Below, one piece after another: positions 39,612-46,991 of a stretch of DNA of 50,102 nucleotides. A program made the position numbers and the translations under genes. The DNA lies in IMG/VR virus record IMGVR_UViG_3300049460_000097, positions 1-50,102 of that record; one strand, given 5' to 3'. Source of the DNA: a virus. Within the stretch, counting starts at the first letter, position 1; each line of letters begins with the position of its first letter. The notes beneath the pieces are model-generated. The model saw only the letters and a list, made by a program, of their open reading frames with translations. It searched no databases and was not told the DNA's origin.

Positions 39612-39929
39612 ATGGCAAAGCGCATTGAAAATATCGACATCGAAGTTGGCATCCGAGTTCGGGACTTCCGCCGCATCCGTGGCGTGACGCAGACCGGCCT
39701 TGCCAAGGCTCTCGATGTCACCTTCCAGCAGGTTCAGAAATACGAGAAGGGCGTGAACCGGATTTCGGTCGGGAGCCTTGTCGCCATCTGCCACGCGCTC
39801 AACATCGAGCCGATGGATTTGCTCGGCGTTTATTTCGGCCATAGCGAAAGCCCGGCGACGCCGATGTTGCTCGCCGAAGTCAAAACTCTTCGCACCAAGA
39901 TTTCCGACATTCAGCAGCTCTGCGCTTAA
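39612..39929 (+). CDS. XRE-family regulator, first gene of rightward operon
   Basis: A 105-residue helix-turn-helix protein of the kind widespread in alphaproteobacteria: IDIEVGIRVRDFRRIRGVTQ, TGLAKALDVTFQQVQKYEKG, VNRISVGSLVAICHALNIEP. The C-terminal tail is a short helix (LLAEVKTLRTKISDIQQL). It follows PR and its operators, has AGGA eight bases before its ATG, and probably regulates early genes or the switch. This makes a third regulator besides CI and the Cro-like protein. Confidence 0.85.
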   Translation: MAKRIENIDIEVGIRVRDFRRIRGVTQTGLAKALDVTFQQVQKYEKGVNRISVGSLVAICHALNIEPMDLLGVYFGHSESPATPMLLAEVKTLRTKISDIQQLCA

Positions 39930-39955
39930 CGCGCCGGCTTTGGAGGATAACGGCA

Positions 39956-40348
39956 ATGACGACCCACCAATTCACATTCGAGCAACTGACGATCCCGCTC
40001 TACGGCGAAGGCGCTCTCTTCTATGGAGAAGCCACGCTGGAAAGCGCCTGCGAAGGCGACGATGAATTCTACGTCTCGTTCATCCAGATCGGCAAGACGC
40101 GGATGGGACGCCCGAGCCGCATCAATAGCTCCGATCCGGTTGGCGGGTTTCTCTTCGCTGAGATCGTCAAGCAGATCGAGAACGACAAGACGGTCGTCGG
40201 CGCTCAAGCCGCGAATGAATGGACTGACGCCGTCTCCGGTCAGGTTTCGGACTTCGTCCCTGCCCTTCGCCGTCGCCACGGCATGCCGATGGCTCGCATC
40301 CCCGAGATCAGCCCTCGCGGCTCCGTTCACTCTGTTGCGGCTGAGTAA
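39956..40348 (+). CDS. Hypothetical early protein
   Basis: A 130-residue protein starting MTTHQFTFEQLTIPLYGEGA. It is strand-rich in the first half (DDEFYVSFIQIGKTRMGRPS) and helical in the second (LFAEIVKQIENDKTVVGAQA). GGAGG lies nine bases before the start. No family recognised. Confidence 0.6.
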   Translation: MTTHQFTFEQLTIPLYGEGALFYGEATLESACEGDDEFYVSFIQIGKTRMGRPSRINSSDPVGGFLFAEIVKQIENDKTVVGAQAANEWTDAVSGQVSDFVPALRRRHGMPMARIPEISPRGSVHSVAAE

Positions 40349-40377
40349 GCCACCAACCCACCACAAGGGGCATGAAC

Positions 40378-41706
40378 ATGAACAAAATTATCAGAACCAA
40401 GACGCGAGCTGAAGGCGGAATTACGCCGGAGGAAAAGGCTCGCATGGATTCTCACAGCAAGCTCTGGATCGCTCGTGGCATGCGCACCGATCCTATCGAA
40501 CCGGAGAAGATCATCCCAGCCATCGAAGGGCTTTACAAGGTAGCCGGACTGAAGGCACCGCGCGTTGTCATCGTTCCTTCGCCTCTTGTCATGGCCTTTG
40601 CTTACGGTGCTTCTGCAGCTATTTTGTATGGTCGTAAGCACGCCGCCACCGACGCCGCCACCGACGCCGCCACCGACGCCGCCACCGACGCCGCCACCCG
40701 CGCCGCCACCCGCGCCGCCACCGACGCCGCCACCCGCGCCGCCACCCGCGCCGCCACCGACGCCGCCACCGACGCCGCCACCGACGCCGCCACCCGCGCC
40801 GCCACCGACGCCGCCACCGACGCCGCCACCCGCGCCGCCACCCGCGCCGCCACCCGCGCCGCCACCGACGCCGCCACCGACGCCGCCACCTACGCCGCCA
40901 CCCGCGCCGCCACCTACGCCACCACCTACGCCGCCACCGACGCCGCCAGAAAGCCTAGCGCCAAAGGCGCAAAAGCTCTCGCAGAGAGCGAAGCGGCGCG
41001 CGTATGCCGAGAGCTAGGCGGCGACCTCGGGATTCAATGCGCGCCGCGCTGGTATGACGCCTATCAGGGCGGCAACATGTGGGCTGGGTATGACTGCTAC
41101 CTCACCGCCTGCCGCGATATCCTCGGCTTGGAATTGCGAGAGCATGAAGGTTACGCACACTGGGAACAGGCTGCGATCCACGGTGGCTTTCGTGTCATGC
41201 ACGAAGAATTCTGCCTCGTATCGGATTTCCCAGAAGTCTTGAAGGTTGATGATCAAAACCGACCGCATTGCGAGAACGGCCCGTCGCATCGGTGGCGTGA
41301 TGGATGGTGTCTTTATTTCTGGCATGGCGTGGAAGTGCCGGCGCATTGGATCGAGGATCGAGAAAACCTTGATCCGAATGAGGTCATCAAGGCGGCGAAT
41401 GTCGAGCAGCGAGCCGCAGGCGCGGCAATCATCGGCTGGCCGAAGATGCTCACCGTCCTGAAGGCCAAGACGGTCGACAAGCACGCAAGCCCTGACATCG
41501 GCGAACTTATCGAGCTGACATTGCCGGGCCTTCCAGAACCTGGGCGGTTTCTGAAGGCCGTATGCCCTCGCAACGGAGTCATCGTTGAGGGCGTACCCCG
41601 CGTCTCCGACATTGATGGTCTTCCGATCAACACTGCCTTGGCCGCTCAGGCCTGGCGGATCGGCGACCCACAATCCGAATACATCCACCCCGAGCGTAGA
41701 ACCTGA
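40378..41706 (+). CDS. DUF6745-like protein with 26 XAAT repeats
   Basis: A 442-residue protein. N-terminal residues ~20-85 (HSKLWIARGMRTDPIEPEKI, KVAGLKAPRVVIVPSPLVMA) and the C-terminal ~160 residues (DQNRPHCENGPSHRWRDGWC, LYFWHGVEVPAHWIEDRENL, AANVEQRAAGAAIIGWPKML) match the DUF6745 plan. Between them are 26 tandem four-residue units XAAT, where X is Asp, Arg, Tyr or His. The repeats could form a long solenoid or helix with X on one face. DUF6745 proteins elsewhere also carry four-residue repeats, but with other residues, and no function is known to me. Start 40378 is preferred because AAGGGG lies seven bases upstream. Confidence 0.75.
   Translation: MNKIIRTKTRAEGGITPEEKARMDSHSKLWIARGMRTDPIEPEKIIPAIEGLYKVAGLKAPRVVIVPSPLVMAFAYGASAAILYGRKHAATDAATDAATDAATDAATRAATRAATDAATRAATRAATDAATDAATDAATRAATDAATDAATRAATRAATRAATDAATDAATYAATRAATYATTYAATDAARKPSAKGAKALAESEAARVCRELGGDLGIQCAPRWYDAYQGGNMWAGYDCYLTACRDILGLELREHEGYAHWEQAAIHGGFRVMHEEFCLVSDFPEVLKVDDQNRPHCENGPSHRWRDGWCLYFWHGVEVPAHWIEDRENLDPNEVIKAANVEQRAAGAAIIGWPKMLTVLKAKTVDKHASPDIGELIELTLPGLPEPGRFLKAVCPRNGVIVEGVPRVSDIDGLPINTALAAQAWRIGDPQSEYIHPERRT
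40639..40950 (+). repeat. 26 tandem 12-bp repeats
   Basis: Twelve-base unit of the form NNC GCC GCC ACC repeated 26 times within a coding region. Changes among units are nearly confined to the first two bases (GAC, CGC, TAC, CAC); one unit has ACC in place of GCC. Frame is kept throughout. Confidence 0.97.
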
Positions 41707-41719
41707 AAGGAAAGTGCAT

Positions 41720-42067
41720 ATGAAACAGGTAATTGGACAGCAGGGCGAATGCAGGATCGTCAAGATCGATGCTCTACCCGTAGACATGGAGACGAAGACG
41801 GTCGATCGCGTTGCGAAAGGCTTCGTCATCTCCCACTCCGAAAGCGGACATCACCATGTTTTGACCGGCGGCAACGTGATGGAGCGCACCAACAACGTTC
41901 CGGTCGGCATGCAGATCTTCTTCGCAATTTTGGATGAACCGCAGTCGTTCATTCAGGACGCAGCGAACCCGCACGGCGGCTACGACCTTGATCCCGGCAT
42001 CTACGAATTTCGTGTCTCGCGTGAATTCGACCCGTTTTCCGAAATGGCGCGTCGCGTCGCCGACTAA
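41720..42067 (+). CDS. Hypothetical early protein
   Basis: A 115-residue protein starting MKQVIGQQGECRIVKIDALP. It has a beta-rich core (GFVISHSESGHHHVLTGGNV) containing HSESGHHHV, possibly a metal site. Preceded by AAAGGAAA. Proteins of similar size and pattern occur in phage early operons; function unknown. Confidence 0.6.
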   Translation: MKQVIGQQGECRIVKIDALPVDMETKTVDRVAKGFVISHSESGHHHVLTGGNVMERTNNVPVGMQIFFAILDEPQSFIQDAANPHGGYDLDPGIYEFRVSREFDPFSEMARRVAD

Positions 42068-42083
42068 CCGACTGCTTCGGTTT

Positions 42084-42101
42084 CCGCATCTCCGGATGCG
42101 G
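42084..42101. other. Perfect hairpin in early operon gap
   Basis: CCGCATC and GATGCGG pair around TCCG. It lies in the 67-base gap of the rightward operon. There is no T-tract; it may stabilise or process the transcript. Confidence 0.45.
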
Positions 42102-42134
42102 CTTCCCAATCAGCCGACACTCAAGGGGCTAATC

Positions 42135-42371
42135 ATGGAAAAATGCGATTTCAGAAGAATGAGGGAATGCGACTGCAAGGCCGGCCAATGCCAGCAGGAG
42201 ATTGCGCTTGCCGCCCCTCTCATCACCTTCACCGCCAAAGAGCAGTTCTTTGCCATGGCGATGCTTACCCTCTTCATGATCTCGATCAGCTATTGGGCGC
42301 TGTCCAGTGCGAACGAAGCTTATCGGAAGCAGGCTCTTATCAATCAGGAGGATGTCGCATGGAAAAGGTAA
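42135..42371 (+). CDS. Small membrane protein with N-terminal cysteines
   Basis: A 78-residue protein starting MEKCDFRRMRECDCKAGQCQ. Three or more N-terminal cysteines precede one membrane helix (~38-60, EQFFAMAMLTLFMISISYWA). AAGGGG lies before the start. It overlaps the next gene by 13 bases. Function unknown. Confidence 0.55.
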   Translation: MEKCDFRRMRECDCKAGQCQQEIALAAPLITFTAKEQFFAMAMLTLFMISISYWALSSANEAYRKQALINQEDVAWKR

Positions 42372-42898
42372 AATCTCCCATGCCGGCCGACCGCATGGTC
42401 ATGATCCAGACTGAAGCGGCCAAGCGCCTGATCCAGAACCTGCATGATCAAGGTTTCTCGGAAGATGCCGACCTAGTCACCGACAGCATCGAAGGCCAGA
42501 CGAACCTTGCTGAAGCGCTTGAAGAAGCGCTTTCCGAGATCGACGAGTGCGAGATACTGATCATCGGCCTGGATGAGAAGATCAAGGCATTCGATGCTCG
42601 CAAGAAGATGCAGGCTGATCGGGCCGAGCGCATCCGCGCACTGATCGAGCAAGCGCTTGTCGCTACTGAGCAGAAGTCGATGAAGCTGGCTACGGCAACT
42701 ATCTCGCTAGCCACACGCGCGCCGTCCCTCATCATCGAGACGGAATCCGACATTCCGGCCCGGTTCTGGGTCGAGCAAGAGCGCCCTGCTCCCAAGCTCG
42801 ACAAAAAAGCCCTTAGCGCCGCGCTCAAGGCGAAGGAAGCCATTCCCGGCGCTACCCTCGATAACGGCAGTGTAAGCCTCACTGTAAGGAGACGATAA
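42359..42898 (+). CDS. Gp157-like protein (recombination-associated)
   Basis: A 179-residue protein matching the Siphovirus Gp157 type: long N-terminal helical region (DEKIKAFDARKKMQADRAER, LIEQALVATEQKSMKLATAT) then the conserved RAPSLIIETESDIPARFWVE and LSAALKAKEAIPGATLDNGS. Such proteins are almost always next to RecT/Bet genes, as here, and one is linked to phage resistance in Streptococcus thermophilus. Start 42359 has AGGAGG ten bases upstream. It probably supports phage DNA recombination. Confidence 0.85.
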   Translation: MEKVKSPMPADRMVMIQTEAAKRLIQNLHDQGFSEDADLVTDSIEGQTNLAEALEEALSEIDECEILIIGLDEKIKAFDARKKMQADRAERIRALIEQALVATEQKSMKLATATISLATRAPSLIIETESDIPARFWVEQERPAPKLDKKALSAALKAKEAIPGATLDNGSVSLTVRRR

Positions 42899-43797
42899 TG
42901 AACGCCATAACCCGCTTTGATATGACCTCACGGCAGATCGCGCTCGTCAAGACTACAGTCGCCAAGGACACCAACGCCGAAGAGTTCAATCTCTATCTTG
43001 AGGTTGCCAACGCCAAGGGGCTCGACCCATTCCTTGGGCAGATCATCCCCATGGTCTTCAACAAGGACAAGGCCGACAAGCGGAAGATGACAATCATCAT
43101 CAGCCGCGACGGACAGCGTGTGATTGCGCAGCGGTGCGGCGACTATCGCCCCGCCAGCGAGCCGGTGATCTACGATACCGACAAAACGCTGATGTCGCCA
43201 CTGAACCCGCAGGGCATCGTCTCGGCTACGACATATCTCTGGAAGCAGGACCAGAAGTCCGGCGAATGGTTCAAGGTCGCTGGACAGGCCTTCTGGGAAG
43301 AGTTTGCGCCCGTCTCCGACGAATGGGTTTATGACGAGGCCGCCGGCAAGCGCAAGCCGAGCGGCAAGAAGGTTCTGGATAGCTCCGGCAACTGGTGCCG
43401 CATGCCGCGCCTCATGATCGCCAAGTGCGCCGAGATGCAGGCATTGCGGGCCGGCTGGCCTGAACAGTTCACCGGCATGTACGATGAAGCCGAGATGGAC
43501 CGCGCGAAGGTACTGGACCTGTCGGCTTCCGAGATCGTCGAGCATGAAAAGACGCAGAGCCGTCTTCAGGCCATCGGCGGCGCGGATACGATCACCGTTA
43601 CCTGGGGTGACAATTGGGCGCTGGAAAACGTCAAGGTTGGCGAGTTTGCCGACCGGGTAGCCGAATTCATCAAGGCTGAGCCGAAGGAAAAGATCCTCAA
43701 GTGGCGCGATGCCAACCGCGAGCCGTTGCGGCAGTTTTGGGCGCGCCATCCCGGAGATGCTCTGGAAATCAAGAAGATGCTTGAGGCTGTCGCATGA
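42898..43797 (+). CDS. bet: Bet/RecT-type single-strand annealing protein
   Basis: A 299-residue annealing protein. MTSRQIALVKTTVAKDTNAEEFNLYLEVANAKGLDPFLGQ and MTIIISRDGQRVIAQRCGDY are typical of phage recombination protein Bet; FWEEFAPVSDEW and WCRMPRLMIAKCAEMQALRAG belong to the family's core. Anneals complementary strands during phage replication and repair. No lambda-Exo or YqaJ partner was recognised nearby. Start overlaps the Gp157 stop (TAATG). Confidence 0.92.
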   Translation: MNAITRFDMTSRQIALVKTTVAKDTNAEEFNLYLEVANAKGLDPFLGQIIPMVFNKDKADKRKMTIIISRDGQRVIAQRCGDYRPASEPVIYDTDKTLMSPLNPQGIVSATTYLWKQDQKSGEWFKVAGQAFWEEFAPVSDEWVYDEAAGKRKPSGKKVLDSSGNWCRMPRLMIAKCAEMQALRAGWPEQFTGMYDEAEMDRAKVLDLSASEIVEHEKTQSRLQAIGGADTITVTWGDNWALENVKVGEFADRVAEFIKAEPKEKILKWRDANREPLRQFWARHPGDALEIKKMLEAVA

Positions 43798-44240
43798 GCC
43801 AGAAGAAACAACGCTTCATCCTCATCAATGATCGAGTGCGTGAGAACGCCATCGCTGCACTAAGATCAGCGTCCGAAGGAAGCGCCGTCATGGTCGGCCC
43901 GGCGACGCGCAGCCTTGATCAGAACGCCAAGTTCCATGCGATCTGCACTGATATTGCCAACTCACAGATGACGTGGGCCGGCAATCGCCGGGATGCCGAA
44001 TCTTGGAAGGTGCTGCTGGTCTCCGGTCATACCGTGGCAACGGCCGGCGAAGTCGAGATCATCCCCGGCCTTGAAAACGAGTTCGTCAACATTCGCGAGA
44101 GCACGGCCCGGATGTCGGTAGGGCGTGCCGCTAGCCTCATCACCTATGCAATCGCCTTCTGCGACACGAACGGCGTTCACCTTACCGAGACAATTCGCGG
44201 CGGCTTCTATGACGGCGCAAACGATAGGAGCGCGGCATGA
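43794..44240 (+). CDS. NinB-like recombination protein
   Basis: A 148-residue protein. SEGSAVMVGPATRSLDQNAKFHAICTDIA and SWKVLLVSGH are typical of NinB (Orf), a DNA-binding mediator that can replace RecFOR functions in phage recombination. It is coupled to bet by ATGA. With Gp157 and Bet it forms a recombination cassette. Confidence 0.85.
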   Translation: MSQKKQRFILINDRVRENAIAALRSASEGSAVMVGPATRSLDQNAKFHAICTDIANSQMTWAGNRRDAESWKVLLVSGHTVATAGEVEIIPGLENEFVNIRESTARMSVGRAASLITYAIAFCDTNGVHLTETIRGGFYDGANDRSAA

Positions 44241-44593
44241 GCGTGGATAATCTCCCAATTCAGACCGACCAATGGGACGAGACGACGCGCGGCAAGAAGA
44301 TGTCCGATGCAACCGGACGTGTGATCTTCAAATACCAGATGCCAGTTCTTGAGCGCTTCACGATGTCTCTTCCGGTCGGCGCCAAAATCATCCGCATGGA
44401 GGATCAGGGCGGAATGTTCTGGCTGTGGGCATTGGTCCGCACGGATGTTCCAGACGAGGATCGCCATTTCTGGGCATTCAAGTGCGGGGGCAAAATACCT
44501 GACGATATCAACATCCGGTATGTCGGCTTCTGCGCCGTGTTTGTGCAGCAGGAGCTTGGCCTCTACATTTTCGAGGACATAGGCAATGAGTGA
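44237..44593 (+). CDS. Hypothetical early protein (DUF7352-like)
   Basis: A 118-residue protein with segments FKYQMPVLERFTMSLPVGAK, LWALVRTDVPDEDRHFWAFK and YVGFCAVFVQQELGLYIFED. The pattern W-ALVD..., then a second AVF/VYHLYE-type strand, is common in phage hypothetical proteins of the DUF7352 type. Function unknown. Confidence 0.6.
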   Translation: MSVDNLPIQTDQWDETTRGKKMSDATGRVIFKYQMPVLERFTMSLPVGAKIIRMEDQGGMFWLWALVRTDVPDEDRHFWAFKCGGKIPDDINIRYVGFCAVFVQQELGLYIFEDIGNE

Positions 44594-45221
44594 GATTTAT
44601 GGCGCGCCACCGATCGACCTTGGCCTGATCGACATCAGCCCGCGCGAGATGATGTTTTGGCTTTATTGCCCGATCAAGCTTCCCGGCGACTATCATGCAC
44701 AAATGCCGCTCAACCTTTTCCCGTTTTGGCCAATCGTCAGGGCCGTTAAGGAAGACTGCGGAACCAACCGGTGGAAAGACAACTACGTCTATATCACCGC
44801 CAAGACGCTGTTTGTCACCGCTGACAACCCTGGCAACCGGCCCGGCTGGCACTCAGACGGCTTCATGACAGACGACCTGAATTATGTCTGGTCGGACTGC
44901 AACGGCACCATGTTCTGGGAGCCACGAAAGCGCATCAGTTTCGTTCAGGACCATATGGCGTCTCTCGCCGAGATGGAACAGGCAGCCAACGTCGGGCCAC
45001 ACACGGTCTATCCTGACAAGCATCTCCTCCGTCTCGACCAGTCCGTCATCCACCGCGTGGCAGATGTCCACACGTCTCGCGTCCGCACCTTCGTGAAGGT
45101 CTCGGTCTCGACAGATCGGTATGACCTGATCGGCAATTCCGTGAACCACTCCTTGGCCCCCGACTGGAAATACCTTGAGCGCAGCGAAGAGCGCAATCAT
45201 CCGATCGGCGGTGCATCATGA
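44586..45221 (+). CDS. Fe(II)/2-oxoglutarate dioxygenase-like protein
   Basis: A 211-residue protein. GWHSDGFMTDDLNYVWSD gives an HxD motif (His, Asp), and about 70 residues later SVIHRVADVHTSRVRTFVKV gives the distal His and an Arg that could hold 2-oxoglutarate; the surrounding strands fit a double-stranded beta-helix. Phage enzymes of this fold can oxidise nucleic acid bases or other substrates. The substrate cannot be told. The start overlaps the previous gene by eight bases. If the family is wrong, it is an unknown cupin-like protein. Confidence 0.5.
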   Translation: MSEIYGAPPIDLGLIDISPREMMFWLYCPIKLPGDYHAQMPLNLFPFWPIVRAVKEDCGTNRWKDNYVYITAKTLFVTADNPGNRPGWHSDGFMTDDLNYVWSDCNGTMFWEPRKRISFVQDHMASLAEMEQAANVGPHTVYPDKHLLRLDQSVIHRVADVHTSRVRTFVKVSVSTDRYDLIGNSVNHSLAPDWKYLERSEERNHPIGGAS

Positions 45222-45397
45222 GGACCACCGAAGAATATCTCCGCGACAAGCCCTTTGCCCGGTCAACCACTATCGCCTTCAGAGAGAAGCAAGCCGGAGT
45301 GATCGAGCAACTGAATCGAGGCATCGAGGCCAAGAAGCGCGCGAGCCGAAAATCTCTGATTGAGCGGTTCCTGCCTTGGAATTGGAGGCGGGGATGA
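45218..45397 (+). CDS. 59-residue basic protein before Arr-like gene
   Basis: A short basic protein of 59 residues (MRTTEEYLRDKPFARSTTIA, then KKRASRKSLIERFLPWNWRR). The start is ATGA-coupled to the dioxygenase-like gene and the stop (TGA) overlaps the next start (ATGA). Helical and positively charged; may bind nucleic acid. No family recognised. Confidence 0.55.
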   Translation: MRTTEEYLRDKPFARSTTIAFREKQAGVIEQLNRGIEAKKRASRKSLIERFLPWNWRRG

Positions 45398-45744
45398 CCT
45401 ATTTCCACGGCGGCTACGGACAGTTGAAGGTTGGCGACTTGGTGTTGCCACCCATCCAGACAAAAGTCCCGTCACTCGCCCGCTTTGGCGGCCACGCAGT
45501 TTGCGACCGCTCGAAGGTCTATGTCTGCACCTTACAGGAAGGTGCTCTGCTCTACGCCTGCATGCATCCATCTGGACACGGCAAGGTCTACGAGGTCGAG
45601 CCGATCGGTGAGCTTCAGGAAGACCCAGACGCCAAATCGGAAGGTTTTTCCTTCTCCTGCGACCGTGCACGCGTTGTCCGCGTTATTCGGGTGAAGGGCA
45701 AGACCATCAAGCGCGTCCAGAAATATATGCTGGAGGATGCGTGA
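45394..45744 (+). CDS. Rifampin ADP-ribosyltransferase (Arr)-like protein
   Basis: A 116-residue protein resembling Arr enzymes along its length: FHGGYGQLKVGDLVLPP (His5, compare YHGT...AIGDLL), SKVYVCTLQEGALLYA (Tyr43), GKVYEVEPIGELQEDPD and SFSCDRARVVRVI (compare YIVEPTGPFEDDP and SYRTCEPLRIVGV). Arr proteins transfer ADP-ribose from NAD to rifampin; the His-Tyr-Asp/Glu NAD site looks largely kept. In a phage the target may be a host protein, tRNA or small molecule rather than a drug. Coupled by ATGA to its neighbour. Confidence 0.75.
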   Translation: MTYFHGGYGQLKVGDLVLPPIQTKVPSLARFGGHAVCDRSKVYVCTLQEGALLYACMHPSGHGKVYEVEPIGELQEDPDAKSEGFSFSCDRARVVRVIRVKGKTIKRVQKYMLEDA

Positions 45745-46118
45745 TGGCGAACCGTCTCGAATTCAACCGTAAGACCAAGGCTGCGATCATCGCCCGCGCC
45801 GCCGGCAATTGCGAAAAATGCCACGCCGTTCTGAAACCTGGCGAAGGGGAAGTTGACCATGTACTCCCCTGCGCCCTTGGCGGCGAACCGACGGTTGCCA
45901 ATGGCCGCTTGATCTGCCGCGCCTGCCATAAGGAAAAGACGGCGGCTGATATTCGCCAGATCCGCAAGTCCGACAGACAAAGGGACAAGGCGTCCGGCGC
46001 TGTGCGGCCAACCGGCAAGATCAAGTCTGCCGGCTTCCCACGAACCGAGAAATCCGAGAAGCGCCAGACGAAGCAGCCTTTGCCGCCGCGCCAGCTCTAC
46101 CGAGAGGAACAGCCATGA
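45744..46118 (+). CDS. HNH endonuclease
   Basis: A 124-residue HNH nuclease: zinc pair CEKC, EVDHVLPCALGGEPTVANGRLIC with the catalytic DH and N, and second zinc pair CRACH. The last ~50 residues are basic and disordered-looking. Start 45744 overlaps the previous stop (TGATG). As it is far from the terminase genes, a role in host DNA degradation or recombination is more likely than packaging. Confidence 0.85.
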   Translation: MANRLEFNRKTKAAIIARAAGNCEKCHAVLKPGEGEVDHVLPCALGGEPTVANGRLICRACHKEKTAADIRQIRKSDRQRDKASGAVRPTGKIKSAGFPRTEKSEKRQTKQPLPPRQLYREEQP

Positions 46119-46645
46119 CCACCGCCAAGGAACTATCCGACCAGATCACGAAGGCCATGGAGGGCGTGACGCCGGGAGAATGGAAAGTCGAAACTGATTT
46201 TTGTTTTGGCACTGCGCCGCGCCTCTACGGCCCTGACAAGCTCATCTGCGAATTCGGCAATGCTGAAGATCCTGCCATCGCACAACAGGAATGGGAGGAC
46301 AATGCGGCTTATGTCGCAGCCACCCAGCCAGACAACATGCGCGCCATCCTCTCAGCTCTGGCGAATGCCGATATCCAATCCACCGCCGACTCCCGCATAG
46401 CCGAGCTTGAGCAGCAAATAGCGAATGGCAAATTGAGGGAAGCCGCCGAGCGCTACATGCTGGCTGTTAAGCGGCTTAGCGAAGAGAGCGGTTTCAACCG
46501 CCTGACTTACTTCGAGGCCCCTATCAGCAACATGCCGACCGTCGAGATGGAGCAGGAAGCGTCTTCCCGTTGGATAGAGCTTAATGATTCAGGGAAGGCT
46601 TTGTCCGCTGTCCTGCAGGTTAAGGAGGTCAGTCATGTCCGGTAA
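46115..46645 (+). CDS. Ead/Ea22-like hypothetical protein
   Basis: A 176-residue protein. TPGEWKVETDF near the start and EDNAAYVAATQPDNMRAILS are the conserved parts of a frequent phage early protein type, followed by a coiled-coil segment (RIAELEQQIANGKLREAAER). Function unknown. Coupled to the HNH gene by ATGA. Confidence 0.65.
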   Translation: MTTAKELSDQITKAMEGVTPGEWKVETDFCFGTAPRLYGPDKLICEFGNAEDPAIAQQEWEDNAAYVAATQPDNMRAILSALANADIQSTADSRIAELEQQIANGKLREAAERYMLAVKRLSEESGFNRLTYFEAPISNMPTVEMEQEASSRWIELNDSGKALSAVLQVKEVSHVR

Positions 46646-46991
46646 ATATCGCGCCGAACAAGTCATCTGCATCAGCGGCTTTGATTGCGGGACCGAGATC
46701 GAGTTGAAGATGGTCGTGATCTTCACGGTCCATCCCGGATCGAAGGCTACCGAGATCGATCCGCCGGAAGAGCCGATCGCCGAAGTGATCGAGGTTCATT
46801 TCTTCGAAATCAGGGAAGGCAAAGCATCCACAGACGAACGATCAATGCCCATCTGGCTTTTCAATCGCCTTACTGAGGGCGATGCCTTCTATGCTTGGCT
46901 CCTTTCCGAAGCTGCCGAAACCGAGGAATACGCTCGAGAGTGTGCTGCTGAAGCTCGGGCCGAGGATATGCGCATGGAGTCCCAATCATGA
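46635..46991 (+). CDS. Hypothetical early protein
   Basis: A 118-residue acidic protein starting MSGKYRAEQVICISGFDCGT. It has a strand-rich N-terminal half (EIELKMVVIFTVHPGSKATE) and an Ala/Glu-rich end. It overlaps the previous gene by 11 bases; AAGGAGG precedes its start. No family recognised. Confidence 0.6.
   Translation: MSGKYRAEQVICISGFDCGTEIELKMVVIFTVHPGSKATEIDPPEEPIAEVIEVHFFEIREGKASTDERSMPIWLFNRLTEGDAFYAWLLSEAAETEEYARECAAEARAEDMRMESQS

Noticed and set aside
39461-39721. Minus-strand frame between CI and the XRE gene
   Set aside because: It covers terminator, operators and the start of the XRE gene; composition and start signals are poor.
40639-40950. CRISPR array or noncoding minisatellite
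   Set aside because: There are no spacers; the 12-bp unit is contiguous and in frame within a gene that has family features on both sides.
40565-41017. A proline-rich protein (PPPT/PPPA repeats) in an alternative frame
   Set aside because: It is the same repeat in another frame; there are no recognisable flanking domains and no ribosome binding site, so it is treated as a shadow.
42084-42101. Rho-independent terminator
   Set aside because: The hairpin is perfect but no T-run follows, and the operon must continue through it.
45394-45744. Confident call of a rifampin-resistance gene
   Set aside because: The match is to the Arr fold; nothing shows that rifampin is the substrate in this phage.
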